NCBI GenBank assembly: GCA_026874595.1
Contig: CM049313.1
Coordinates: 68,380,659-68,444,658, forward strand
Direction: 5' to 3'
DNA: 64,000 nt
Source: Sipunculus nudus
Taxonomy: Eukaryota; Annelida; Sipuncula; Golfingiida; Sipunculidae
The position numbers and the translations under genes were made by a program. Shown one piece after another: positions 46,506 through 60,197 of the stretch (position 1 is its first letter; each line of letters begins with the position of its first letter). The notes beneath the pieces are model-generated. The model did no database searches and was not told the DNA's origin. It saw nothing but the letters and a program-made list of their open reading frames with translations.

Positions 46506-48371
46506 ATTTCCCATAGAGCAGCCAAATAGAAGCAAGGCTGACCGAGATACTGATATCACTTATTTTGACCAGGATCCTAGGACACCACTCAGTGAATACA
46601 TGGGTTATAAGATATAGGAGAAGTGCTATGCAAGGTGTCTGAAAATGATATACCCTTTCTTAAATTTATATACAAAAGGCATTTTGATATATCCTTTGTT
46701 ATCTATAACTTTGACAAGATAAATGTTTGTCTTCGATTCTAATTTACCCATAATATAAACTTATTACTAAATATGTACTAAATACCTTAATATCCCTAAG
46801 CCCGTTTGTGATTAATGTCAAAGCAGAAACAAGGCACTTCTCTAAAGTAATCATCAGTTGAGATATACTATAAATTTCCAATTTTCTAATTTTAACATCA
46901 AAATATCATTGTCACATGTCTCATATTCTTCTACTCTTGATCCCCACATAAAAAGTGCTCCTGCATATTCTAACACCAATATATACGCATATCCAATGTT
47001 CAGTAGTATTTACATAATGGATTTGTATTGCCAATCCTATCTTCATTAAATTTGGTAACTTGGTGCAGAACAGCAGCGGAATTTCGAGGTTTAGAAAAGT
47101 GGGCAGTCAGGTTTTATTAAACTTGGATTTGTTGTTACGTTTTCATCACCATGGTTATGTTCATATTTGTGCTTCCTTGGAGCATAAATATCTCGATATT
47201 TTCATGTGATCGGTTGATTTTTTTTTGTAATTGTTATCGGATCATCTACCTCCCTGTCGTTCGTTATATATTGGACCGGGTGGTCCATCTTTCAAGGTCT
47301 ATGCCCTAACCGACAACTCTCCTTTTTTGCACAATAGACTATTTTATATGTTAACCACACATGATTAAGATACCATAAATCAATTAGAAGGAATGGGCAG
47401 GTTAAAGAATTAAAATAGAAAAAAAATAAAAGATTTATGCTTAATGTTTGGATATAAGTAAAGATAGATTTTTTCGAGTGCATAGGACAGGAAACAATAA
47501 AAGTAAGTTGAAATGGTATGAGTAATATCTCATCGAGTACTTATTTTATTTCCTTTGTATGAAGTTAAAAATGCTGTTACAACTTTGAGTCCAAGTTCCA
47601 ATTACTCTATTGCTACCAAATATTTATATATTTATAAAATACTAATACTACTACTACTACTAATAATAATAATAATAATAAATTGTTCCAATTTGGCAAA
47701 TTTTCACAAGTACACATCTACATTCGTGAGGAACCTTGACATATGTTTTTCCTACGGTAAGATAAAATAATATAACAATGGATCATATGACGGTGCAAAG
47801 CATGGTCTAAATAATATAAATAATAAAGTATTCCCATGCTTTATCAAGGGATAAAGGCCTACCGTTACTCTAAATTGGTGGATCCTTAAGATGCAGCTGA
47901 ATTAACCCGACTTCAATTAATTTACATGTGGAATGCTTTAGTGTTTCTTTAGTTACCTACGAAGTTACCTACATAATATGGTGTCGTGTTAGACACATAA
48001 ATAATGACTACGGCAATAATGCATCGAGTGATTCACTTTATAAATGTGAATGAATCCAATATCCAATAAGTGTTTTCGTCTCTGAACCTTGACTCAAGAT
48101 ACGATGCTACTGAAAACTGGGCATGAATTTATATCTTAATCGGAAAATGGAAAAGTTAGACTTAAACAGAAAACCAGTTGTTTGAATAAACACTGAATTA
48201 GAACGACGCAATGAATGAAATGATGGAGGATTTTTAGTGGCACATGGAATAGTATTTAATTTAAAAACGTTTTCTTGAATAAACGATTTATATAGAAGTT
48301 TGGTACTTTCTAGTTTTTTTTTATTAAGATCATGTCACCAATTCATGAAATATTAATGATTATTTTTATGA

Positions 48372-48587
48372 AGCGGATGGGAAAGGGATAACAAGATATT
48401 TGAGAATGAAGAATGGCTTTGGCGCTACTCTAGGAGCATCAGAACGCTGGCATACACCAAATCCATCGAATATATAATTTCCTTAGTCTCATTACATCAA
48501 TCGCTCAGGCCTTTGGTAATCTTGCCAGTTCCGACAGGAGGATATTTTGAATTAGACAGGTACATTAAATCACGAGAATTGATGTAG
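48372..48587 (+). other. Unrecognised exon-like open frame
   Basis: A 71-codon frame with no ATG at its start: FENEEWLWRYSRSIRTLAYT, then IISLVSLHQSLRPLVILPVP, TGGYFELDR. A possible acceptor (TTATTTTTATGAAG) and donor (TTAGACAG/GTACAT at 48559) flank 48374-48559. The region is absent from block A. I do not recognise a domain. Its position between receptor-like exons suggests it could belong to the same relic gene, but chance is not excluded. Confidence 0.2.
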
Positions 48588-50279
48588 AAATCATCCGGCA
48601 TTTAATGAAAGAATGATAAATTTATTAGACTCCAGGCGAAATCACTTAAGATACCACTCAATCTTCTTGTATCATGATTTATGAAATACCTTAATATGAA
48701 TTTAAGGGAATCAATACTAAACTATATTCTTCCTTCAACAACAACTTCCCATTTATTTAGACCTATCACTACTCAGTTTCCATGTTCCACATAATATGTA
48801 AAATCAAATGATCATCGGACATAATTACTAGTGATATTATAAGAGATGTATTCCAAAATCGAGCTTAAATATAATTTTCCTTGTGCTTCAATCCACGGGA
48901 AACAAAATCACGTGTGCTGATGAGCTTTATTAAAATGTATTTTCGATTTTTACACTGAGGTTTGTCTGGAGAATATGAGGTTTCCTGTGTTAGACAATCG
49001 GTAACAACAAATATGTCGTTATTGATAAGTTAACTGTAGGTAGTAAGCTCCCTTCCAATGGTCTTTTAATGCATAGATATATTGGAATATTCGGTTTCTC
49101 ATACTTCAAGCGTTGTTTCCAACTCTTGGAAAAGGTTGAGACATTACGTGATTAACATTAACTCTATGATGGGATGGCGAATGTATACTATTCAATACGT
49201 AACCGCAGTTCAATACAAGTATACTTTTCTGCTTGCTTTCTAAATAATGTGTTGTTGAAAATATTGACTACAAACCTTATCTACTGTCACATTCGTTTTC
49301 CGCATTATCCGATGGACTTGATTTGAGGAGTGGAACGCAAAGAAACAAGGTGCCAAATATAAGAAAAAAAATTGGAATTTACATAGTGAAGTAATTTGCG
49401 CCCTGTCCACGGAAAGTCTAAATACTATTGTAAGATTCAGTCCCATATCTTACAACATTCTGCAAGATCCCTTTCCTTGAAATCCCTCTCAATAAAGATA
49501 ATGGAACCAAGAATGTCCAAAAATGAAACAAATGCTTGTTTTGTGTCATCATTCAGATGTATTTCAGCCCACTTCCATTTTACATGTTAACTGATTTGGC
49601 ATAAGCAAATGTCAAAGTTAATGATTCCGTTGTTTTATAATAGGACCTCCGTATATATCCATCTAAATAAAATATTACGAAAATAAAGTATGAAAATGGC
49701 GAACTAGTATAACGATCAAACGAGTATCGGTAACCATTTATTAAACATAATAAGGCAATTTTCTTTATTCTGGGTTTTGACGTAAAGATATTGTGTATTC
49801 CCGAAGACGTAATGTATCCAATTAATCATTGAAGACAGCATAAAACATTCACGCAGTCTTAATTACCAAAAATTCAAACCATTAAGATCTAAAGATCGAG
49901 AATTTTTTTTTTATTTCGCTTTTTGTTCTCTTACCATACCTACGCGTCAATCACATGAAGCAGACACAAAATGACAATATGCTTCGCTGTGAAACTTTAA
50001 TACATGTATGCAAAATGTATTGGCGGGATGATTTTTTCCCATTTTTTAAATTGTTTTCTCTTCGCGAATATCAAATCGTTGGAACAATGTAATATTGGTC
50101 GCTGGGTATATTAACCAACTTTCAAACAATAAGTGACCTCAACAAGTTAATTAAAAATGACATTCGTTCAAAGGTCTATTAATCTTTCTCCCTACCATAT
50201 GTGATTTAAATGTAGCCTTACCCCAGACAATTCGATTGTTTTGTCATTCCAAAGAAGTCCCTTTCAATTTCTGGTTTTG

Positions 50280-53200
50280 TTAGCTCAGCTGACTGAAAGT
50301 CATCTGAGCTATAGCGATCACTCTTTGTCCGTCGTCCGTCTGTCTGTCTGTCTGTCTGTCCGTCTGTCTGTCCGTTAACCAGGCACAAATAGTAACCGCT
50401 AGAACTGGAATCTTCTTACTTGACATCCTGGGAGGTCCATGAAAAAATCTCCTTGGAAACCAGAAATTAGGTCTCTGTTACCCATATCTTTCGAGCTATG
50501 GGGCCCCAAAGTACCCCCCAGAAAAGTCCAAAATTTCATACAAAAACTTCAATATCTCATTAACTACTTGACTGATGGTCATGATTTTTGGCATACATAT
50601 TGATCATGAGAGGTTCCATCAGTTCCTGAAGACTGGTGGCGCCACCTGTATTGTTCGATTTTTTACGAATTTTTTTCTCTATTTTTGAGACCATTAAAAT
50701 GTGAACATCTGTTAACAAGGCACAAATCGTAATGACTGGACTTAGAATCTTCATTCTTGACACTGAGAGACCTATGAAAAGTCTCCATGGAAACCAGAAC
50801 TTAGGTCTCTGTTACCCATATCCTTCCAGCTATGGGGCCCCAAACTACCCCCCAGAAAAGTAAAAAATTTCAAAGCAAAAACTTCAATATCTCATTAAAT
50901 ACTTGACTGATGGTCATGATTTTTGTCATACATATTGATCATGATATGTTCCATCACTTCCTGCAGACTGGTGGCGCCACCTGTATCGAATTTTTTTCTC
51001 TAATATTGAGACCTTTCAAAATGTAAACATCTGTTAACAAGGCACAAATCGTAAAGACTGGACCTAGAATCTTCATTCTTGACACACTGAGAGACCTATG
51101 AAAAGTCTCCATGGAAACCAGAAATTAGGTCTCTGTTTCCCATATTCTTCGAGCTATGAAGCCCCAAAGTACCCCCAAGAAAAGTAAAAAATTTCATACA
51201 AAAACTTCAATATCTCATTAACTACTTGAATGATGGTCATGATTTGTGGCATAATTATTGATCATGAGATGTATCATCTGTTCCTGCAGACTGGTGGCGC
51301 CACCTGTATCGTTCGATTTTTTACGATTTTTTCCTCTATTTTTGAGATCTTTTAGGATGCTGTCATCTGTTAGCATGGCACAAATAGTAACGACTGGACC
51401 TAGAATCTTCATTCTCAACACACTAGAAGACCTATGAAAAGTCTCCATGGAAACCAGAAATTAGGTCTCTGTTACCCATATCCTTCGAGCTATGGGGCCC
51501 CAAAGTACCCCCCCAGAGTAGTCAAAAATTTCATACAAAAACTTCAATATCTCAATAACTACATCACTGATGGTCATGATTTTTGGCATACATATTGATT
51601 ATGAGATGTTCCATCAGTTCCTGCAGACTGGTGGCGCCACCTATGTTATCTATCAAGAGGGTACAAATTGCAACAACTGGACCTAGAAACTTCATTCTTG
51701 TCATGCAAGGAGGCCCATGAAGAGTGCCTGTGGAAACTTGAAATTAGGTCTCTGTTACCCATATCCTTCAAGCTATAGGACTCTGAAGTATCCCTCAGAA
51801 TAATGGACAATTTGATACAAAAGCTGAAGTATCTGAACAACTAATACGGAGATCATCATGATTCTTTGCATGGATATTGACCATTAAGTGTTTTTAGCTC
51901 AGCTGACTGTAAGTCATCTGAAGTATCCCTCAGAATAATGGACAATTTGATACAAAAGCTCAAGTATCTAAACAACTATTGCAGTGATCACCATGATTCT
52001 TTGCATGGATATTGATCATGGAATGTGTCATCAGTTTCTGCAGTATGGTGGCGCCACCTGTATTTTTTTTATTTTTACGAATTTTTTTCTCTATTTTTGA
52101 GACCTCATAAGATGCGGTCATCTGTTAACATGGCACAAATCGTAACAACTGGACCTAGAATCTTCTCTCTTGACATGCTGAGAGGCCCATGAAAAGTTTC
52201 CTTAAAAACTTGAAATTAGGTCTCTGTTACCCATAACCTGTGAGCTATGGGGCTGCGAAGTACCCCCCAGAATAATGGAAAATTTGATACAAAAGCTCAA
52301 GTATCTGAACAATTATTATATTGATCACCATGATTCTTTGCATGGATATTGATCATGAAATGTTTCATCAGTTTCTGCATTCTGGTGGCGCCACCTGTAT
52401 TTTTTCAATTTTTAGCTTAGCTGACTGAAAGTCATCTGAGCTGTAGGGATCACCTTTTGTCCGTCGTCCGTCTGGCCATCCAGGCGTCTGTCTGTTAACA
52501 GGGCACAAATCTTAACCGCTAGACCGGGAATCTTCTTACTTGAAATCCTGGGAGGTCTATGGAAATTCTCCTTGTAAACCTGAAATTAGGTCACTGTGAC
52601 CTATATTCTTCGAGCTATGGGGTTCTGAAGTACCCCCAAGAATAATGCAAAATTTAATACAAAAGCTCAAGTATCTGAACAACTAATGCATTAATCACCA
52701 TGATTCTTTGCATGGATATTGATCATGGAGTGTTTCATCAATTTCTGGAGATTGGTGGCGCCACCTATATTTTTTTTATTTTTTACGATTTTTTTTCTCT
52801 TCTTTTGTGATCTTTAAACATTTGGTCATCTGTAAACAGGGTACAAATCATAATGACTGGACCTAGAATCTTCTGTCCCCACCTCCAGGGAAGCCCATAA
52901 AAGGTCTACATGGAAACCCGAAATAAGGTCCCTGTTACCCATATTCTGTGAGCTATGGGGCTCTAAAGTACCCCCAGAATAAAGATTTGGTCATATATTA
53001 ACAGGGCACAAATCATAATGACTGGACCTAGAATCTTCTGTCCTCACCTCCAGGGAAGCCCATAAAAGGTCTACATGGAAACCCGAAATAAGGTCCCTGT
53101 TACCCATATCCTTCATGCTCTGGGGCTCCGAAGTACTCCCCAGAATAAAGATTTGGTCATCTGTTAACAGAGCACAAATTATAATGACTTGACCTAGAAT

Positions 53201-53606
53201 CTCCTTTCTTGATATGCTGGGAGGCCTCTGAAAAGTCTCCTTGTGCACCTGAAATTACATCTCTGTTACCCATATCCTTCATCCTATGCGGCTTTGAAAT
53301 ACCCCCCAGAATAAACATTTGGATTTGTTAACAGGGCACAAATTATAATAACTGGACCTAGAATTTTATTTTTTGACATGCTGGAAGACCCCTGAAAAGT
53401 CATCTTGTAAACCTTGAAAATAGGTGTCTGTTGCCCATATCCTTCATGCTACAGAGCTCCATAGTACCCCAATGAATATTGGATGATTTTATACAAAAGG
53501 TCAAGTTTGGGAAAGTATTTCATTCAAATTTGACATTCAGATGATAAAATTACTTTTGTCAATGTCTTCCTGGTCAGCTGAGCGTCATGACCCCTGGGTC
53601 ACTTGT
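50280..53606 (-). mobile_element. Tandem-core element array, family F1, copy c
   Basis: Minus-strand copy. On plus it begins TTAGCTCAGCTGACTG...CATCTGAGCT (hairpin end) with GTCCGTC/TGTCTGTC repeats and ends TGACCCCTGGGTCACTTGT. Seven GGTGGCGCCACC palindromes lie at 50635, 50970, 51293, 51630, 52047, 52384 and 52754, mostly 320-340 bases apart. After 52,800 the units shrink to about 170 bases (AAAGATTTGGTCAT, ACAGGGCACAAAT, ACTGGACCTAGAAT) without the palindrome. The hairpin end recurs internally at 51896 and 52413, so this is a composite of at least three nested or fused elements. Block A lacks it, so it inserted at a point matching about 37,100. Confidence 0.8.
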
Positions 53607-56250
53607 TATATGTTTGTGATAGGAGCCCTTTAGAAAGCAAAAGCTGAAGCCTTATTACAGTCTAAAAAATCCGAACCGAGCATTAACTCTCAGGTCAGCG
53701 AATCCATTTAGCTCAGCTTACATATGCATGGTTAATTGAATCAATGGACTCAAAGCCTATGAACGAACGATGAGTTCTTTTGAGGATGATACATACTCCA
53801 TAAACTATCATGAACATCAAAGAATTCATATCCAAAGAAAGTAAAATAAAATGTTCAAGGCAGTGTCAATAATGACCCCACTCACCTGAACAATTGCAAG
53901 TTGGCCTTTTGAATAAAACCCCCCACTCAATTGCAGGAAAAGAGCCGACTATAATTATTCATGAAAATTGAATCAGTGGACTTCAAAGCAGCATGAATAT
54001 TTATCAAAGGGACAGAAGCTCTTTGAAAAAGGAGAGAATAGTCTAACTATTGGTATTAGAACTGACACCAAGCCATACTTACTCTCATATTATATATTGA
54101 TAACCAAATTGATAATTTCAAGCAGATAAATCAAGCTTCATCCAGCCCCCTTTTGCAAATAAAGCAAGTCTGAGGACGCTAATGAGTTAAAATTACTTAA
54201 GTCTTTATGCCAATTAACTTCGTTTAAGGAAAAAGTAAACATATGGGCACAAGGAATATATTTCACTTACGTTAAAATAGAAATGCTGGAAAAATATAAC
54301 CAATAAACAAGAAGGTCCTACGGCTAACATGGTCAACGGGTATGACGTATCCATAAGATAGATATCATATTTTATATATCCTGGTCGAATTACTTTTTTT
54401 TGCTTTTTATACTAATTATGTCAGTTAAGTAAGATATATCTCCCCATTAATTTCACAATTGCATGAAATTTAGCGAAACGCATTCACGAGTCTCATCCTT
54501 CAATTATACACGTAAGGGTTTGGTTGATAGGTTCTATTGTAAGCTGACTCGTCCTCGTGTGCCGTCCTTGAGAAACCATTTCCTCATTTCCCAAGTGAAA
54601 TTTATTAGGATATATGATTTTTTCCATATACAATGCATAATTCCCCTTGAGAAATTTCCGAATAATAAGAGTTAGTTTCCGGAAAAATATATCATACAGA
54701 TGAAAAAATTTTATCTTCTTTTCTGTTTAAATAAAATGGAAATATTGGTTGCGCCTTGAACTACTTCAATGATATTATTATTTTACTTTGCAAGAGCGTT
54801 ATATAGCAAAAATGCAAATGTTTCTTTCATGCACAGAATAGTTACCCATAGCATGTACCGATAAAAATAAGATTTTGAAATTAAATGTAGGAAGAATATT
54901 GCATGTTTTTTTTTCCAAAATAAATAATTAATGTGCAGGATATATAAGTGTACATTCTTAAATAACAATGATGTAATGACGCAGTCTTTTCTGTCAACTC
55001 GTAATATTTATTCAGAATTGCATTGCAATTGGAGCGGGGGCATTGTCACGAAAAGCCAATAAGCAGGCTATCCCGAACACGCCAATTCAGCTGTACGTTG
55101 ATTTAGATGACCTTTTCTTTTTTTCCCTGCACCATGAGAAAAAATAAGACAAAACATCCATTGCCCACCGACAATGAAAAGCAGAAGAGAAGAACACTCG
55201 AAGAGATAAACTAGTAGATGAGAGTAAAAATGAAAGCAACGAAACAGGATTTGATGAACATTATTACCAAATCGGATTATTTTCTTGTGTCCTTTTCAAT
55301 AGAAATATACGCACATTTCTACAGTGTTGTTGTTTATATAATATTTAAAACAAAATATAATATCACCCAAGATCAGTGTTTTCCTTGGGTAGGAGAAGCA
55401 AATGAAAATGAAAATAATGAAGTATTATATTATATTATGAAACCGCATAAATCAATCTGATATATGTATTAAAGTATTCCTTTCAAAATATCGATGTTTC
55501 ATAAAGAGGGTAATGCACTGAAGTTTATAATGCGGAATGTACTCCTCTTAAATGACACAAATGTAACGAGAAAATACGAAGATCGTTTCTGAGTTGTTCT
55601 GGTTGGTTGTGGGCAGTAGACATTGGAGGACACGCAGAAAGAGCTCACTCAGACTATGGCAAATGTGTTATGATAAAAGACAAGACTGTAATATATTGTA
55701 CTCTGCTGGAATTATAAAGATATCGTTATCTCATTGGGATATTAGTTAGACAAAATGCTGCATAAAATATTAAATATTTGGCAAAATATAAAATTAAACA
55801 AATTCAATAGCCTGGATAAACAGGTTTCATCTGGTGAGGGCCTGAATACATCGTTGACCGAAATTTTGTTCGTACATGCAAGTAGTGCTCGCACATGTGT
55901 CTGTACTGATGCACGCGGATATACTCTGGCACTGGCCAAATTACAGACAAAAAGACATGCAAACTATTAAGCACAGGGTATATTATTTGGACAGTAGTCC
56001 TACATATTAAATGTTTTAAAAATTTTTATCTTTGGCCCCCCTGTTGTTTGTAATTATTAAATGATGATGTTATTTAAATTGTTACTGATATGTCATGGGA
56101 AGGAGATAAAAAAAAATAAAGGTTAGAGTTGTCAAGCGCATCATCAGAGTATTTTGATACTTTTTTAAGAAAATAAAGTTTTCTATGTAAGATTCCTTTT
56201 CAGAATAAAGGACAAACTGTCTGATCCCCCATTGATTGTGAGCAAATGAA

Positions 56251-59200
56251 ATGAGTAGCACAATCAATGATGGAAACAATTACCGCAGATCAAACCAGAA
56301 AATAACAAGTGTACCAGAAAATGGAATAGAAGAAAATTTTGAGGAAACTGTACATATACTGGCTGGAAATAAATTGAATATGGACATGGAAGTGGATGCA
56401 ATATATAAAGCTCACAGGGTCGCAAAGATACAGCATGAAAAGAAAAGGCCAATTATAGTAAGTTTTCACTAAACTGATGACCGGATTGCATTACTGAGGG
56501 AGAGGAAAAAACTAAAAGGAACAGGGATCTTAATACTGGATGACAAACAATGGAGAGGACATTTATTTTTTCACACGGTACGAGTCACAGTAGAGGTATA
56601 ATTGTATTAATCTTGGAAAAGAAATGATATAAATTTCTAGACATTGCAGCTGACAGTTGCAGATGTGTAATTATTCTATAAAAAATGTTTGATATACTAG
56701 ACATGAGGACTCATAGAAAAACCGTAAAATGTAAAAAAATGGGAGTACTTGGTTAAGCAGATTATTGTAATAAATTTATCTGCATATGAGAGGAATGAGA
56801 AACTATTTGAAACAGTAACAATATTTACTGGTTTATCAAGCAAGGATGTCCTAATGGGATCGGTTTTATTAAAAAAATCACACAGAGCTTTAGAAAAAGT
56901 CAACACCTGGTCCAAACAGTGGAGAGGAAATATATATTTTTTATACGGTACGGGTCACAGTGGAGGTATATTTGTATTAATCGGGAAAAAGACATAATAT
57001 AAATTTCTAGACATTGCAGTTGACACAGATGACAGATATATTTTTCTTAAGGATGTCTGTTTCTATTATGTAGTCTTTAGGCATCAAACACTGAAGCTGA
57101 ACAAATTGACTTTCTTAAAATACTTAACCATCTCATTCAAGAAACAATTCAAGATCAAGATGTTCAATTGATAATTAGAGGGTACTTCAATGTCTGTTTA
57201 AGTTAATAGACGGAGATGGAGGTTATTTGTCCTTTAAGAAAAGTCAATAGTTAAGATTAACTCAGTTATCTTTGATTATAATTTAGTATATATTTAGCGG
57301 TATTCCTGGAGAAGATTCTTACCATTAATACAAGTTTTCTTTTAAGTTTCTAATGATATATAAGAATATATTTAATCTGTTAAAATATACGTGTCTGTGG
57401 ACAAAGACCATTCAGCCATAACAATGAAAATAGGAGAACCTGAAAAAGAAAATAAATATATGGACCCGGTCTATGAAAATTTATTAATTCTTATCGCGGG
57501 ATAATGTGTCCGTGAAAGAAATGTAAAATAATATTAAGATATTGGAAGCTGAGATTTTAAATGTAGACCGAGTTACTCGCTGGAAGTATATAAAATATTA
57601 AATAAGGGAAACAGCATTGAACATTTAAAGGTCAAAGCAGGTATGAGAAAGTGTGATAGGCAGAATCTTGAGAAAAAACTTAATGAGCTTGAAAGTAAAT
57701 TATCTAAAAAGGACAGGAAGAAAAAATTTGAAAGAATATAAAGAAACTTAATATAAAGTAAAAACCTACCTTGACCTTTTAGCAGGAGGGTTAATTATTA
57801 GGTCACCAGCACAGTGGAGAGAATAGGGGAAAAACTGTTTCTTTCGTGAGATGGGAGAAAATAATAAACGCAAGTCCTGTGATAAAAAAATCGTTAATTG
57901 GGACAACTAAATAGTGTCTCCATATGAAATTCACACCCAATTTAGGTTTATTTACGAAAAAATAATCACAAGATCAATAATAGTATCACATGATAAATGT
58001 AATAAAATAATATTTTCATATTATAGATGTTCCGAAGTTATCAGAGGAATAAATTTTAGTTTGCGAAGGTCTGATATAATATAATGAAGGATTCCAAGCG
58101 GTGAAAACACATTTTAAGGGAATGATGGATGGAGCAAAGAATTTTATGAAAGTTTCTTTTCTGATCTATAAAAGGATTAAGTAGAAAGTTTGAATTATAA
58201 ATATGACATAGGCCAATTAATCCCAAGTCAAAAACAAGCAATAATAACGTTATTTAAAAAACCTGGTAAAGATTCAAGAATTTTTAATCATGGCGTCTCA
58301 TAAGCCTTATAAATGTGGACTGTAATATACTGAGTAAAGTACTACCTACTAGATTAAAAAAAAAGTCCTTCCTATAATAATATCTCAAAAACAAAGTGCT
58401 TTCCCAAAGGGATGTTTCATTGGAGAACCTTTTCCATTTATAACTTATATGTTTTATTGTAGACAAAAACATTAACCGGGAATAAAGTTTGCTGCTGATT
58501 TTGCTTCTACTTTTCACAGTTTCGATCATACAGTTATGTTCAGTGTTCTGAAAATTTGATTTATTAAAAGAGTATTACATGGTTTAAAGTATTGTACAAT
58601 AAACTAGAAAGTGCAGGGAATAATAATGGTGTTTCTTCAAGATACTTTCCATTAAAAAGATGTCCCGGCAAGGAGACCCCATGGAATGTTTCTTATTTTA
58701 CTGGTTATAGAGATATTGGAACAAAAAATTCGTTGTAGTGTTAAAATCACGGGGATTTGTTCTACATTTGCATATGACTCAACATATTTCTTGCATGATA
58801 TTAACTCGTTTAATGAATTAATACATGATTTAAACTCATATTCAAGAATTTCCCCTTTAAAGAAAATTATGCAAAATCGGAAGCTGCTTGGCATGGTACG
58901 CTAAAACTAAACGAGACAAGCCAATCGATTATAAAAGATAAACTTGATTGTTTATACTATACGAATATTGGGTAATCACCTATCTACGATTCATATATTG
59001 CAACAGAACAAAACTTTACTTAGCTCAAAGATAAAATATGTAAACTACTGAATATGTGGCGAAGTCGTACAATGACGGGTATGGTAGAATTGAAATTGTT
59101 CGGACACTTATTATGTTCCCTCTATCTTATATGCAACTGATATGTGTGAGTCGCCTGAAATATTGTTAAAAATATGGTCTACGGAAAATAATTTTACCTT

Positions 59201-59353
59201 GAATGGTAAAAAAACATTAATAGAATATAAAACAAAAAAAGGGTCCATACTATTAAGGTGGCCTTAAATTGCCAGATAAAAAATCAATGCATAAAGTTCA
59301 ACATATTTCATACAATTCAGGGAAACATTATAAAAGCAAAAAAAAAAAAAAAA
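56251..59353 (+). pseudogene. Degraded L1/Tx1-like LINE (ORF1 end, endonuclease, reverse transcriptase)
   Basis: ORF1 end: VDAIYKAHRVAK and KKRPIIVSFH, then ERKKLKGTGILILDD. Endonuclease pieces: NTWSKQWRGNIYF, YGTGHSGGIFVLI (56905-56990), DQDVQLIIRGYFNVC (57150-57200), SVDKDHSAITMKIGE (57390-57440). RT: LIPSQKQAIITLFKKPGKDS (58215-58280), NVDCNILSKVLPTRLKK, RQGDP (58666-58680) and, for the catalytic box, FAYDSTYFL (58767-58793), where an acidic residue is replaced by Tyr. C-terminal fragments follow, and an A15 run lies at 59338-59353. Many stops and shifts; dead. A possible ORF1 start (MRKNKTKHPLPTD) lies upstream at 55134. The LINE lies in block B only. Confidence 0.75.
56545..57027 (+). 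repeat. Endonuclease segment present twice in the LINE
   Basis: About 113 bases at 56545-56657 (CAATGGAGAGGACATTTATT, CGGTACGAGTCACAGTAGAG, AAATTTCTAGACATTGCAGC) are repeated at 56914-57027. The first copy directly follows ORF1 sequence and the second lies in its proper place within the endonuclease. Confidence 0.75.
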
Positions 59354-59635
59354 CACACAGGAAACACATATAAAAACTTTTGACATACGATAGTGGCAAC
59401 ATTATCTGACGGGTTTTATTACTTATCGTCCTCATTGTATATTCGGAATCTTTGGTAGAGCTGTTTGTTTGTTTTAGTGGAACCTTGTATACAAATGTAA
59501 CCTTAAAAAAACCTCTTTTATCAACTATTGTACCCTGTCACTAGCTGAACACCAGAGAGTTGTTCCTGCCCGTTTCTGGTAGTCATACTAATATATCTGC
59601 TCTAATGCAAGTTTCTTTACTGCACGGATGTGAAA

Positions 59636-59767
59636 TGTCAAGCCTTCATCAGATTCTTGCCACATGGCGAGATATCGGAGTTCAATGCCTTTTGCTATGG
59701 CGCCAGTGATCTCTACCTCGGCGCCAATCGACAGTTTGTCCAATTTAACAAGATACAAAATAAATAA
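59636..59767 (+). pseudogene. Receptor-like coding relic, block B partner of 38136-38246
   Basis: The frame reads CQAFIRFLPHGEISEFNAF then CYGASDLYLGANRQFVQF and ends at TAA 59765. Against block A (ALFEFLLHGSIYDSNGFAS, VLYLETN) the shared pattern is F-L-x-H-G-x-I-x(4)-N-x-F and S-x-L-Y-L-x-x-N, so both copies keep one frame. The preceding part of the domain (38002-38132 in block A) is hard to follow here and may be damaged. Confidence 0.3.
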
Positions 59768-60197
59768 TACGACCATTAAACTGATCAGTATAACGATAAT
59801 CTAGGCGGTAATTCTGGTACTTTACATGTGTAGAATGACTCCTGCCTCTTTCTATCCTCCAACTCTTTTCCACTTTCCCAACAGATAATCATCATCTTGA
59901 AATAACTAGTTGTCAAAAAAAGGATTGTCAATCGTGCCTTGCTTTATATAAATATACCCCGTCTTGGGAATATAGAGCTTGACCAACGTGACTGCTAAAT
60001 ATGCTGTGAATGACCACTGTGATGTAATAATGTGTGCAACATGATTGAAACGACACAGTTGAAGAATGAAGGGACACAATATACATAAACCTTAAAGGCG
60101 ATGTCCTTGACCTGTCACTGCTTGCCAAATATGCAATATAGATAATTTATAAAGAAACATATCATTTGTTTACATAATATTTGATCATATATTTCAG

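Noticed and set aside
50560-51448. Minus-strand frames coding similar peptides (MSRMKILSPVITICA, LRMKILGPVVTICA)
   Set aside because: Their resemblance comes from the F1 repeat units; the frames are not maintained across units.
50280-53606. Regularly spaced repeats as a CRISPR array
   Set aside because: Units are about 335 bases and similar along their whole length, with no short repeat/unique spacer pattern, and the DNA is animal-like.
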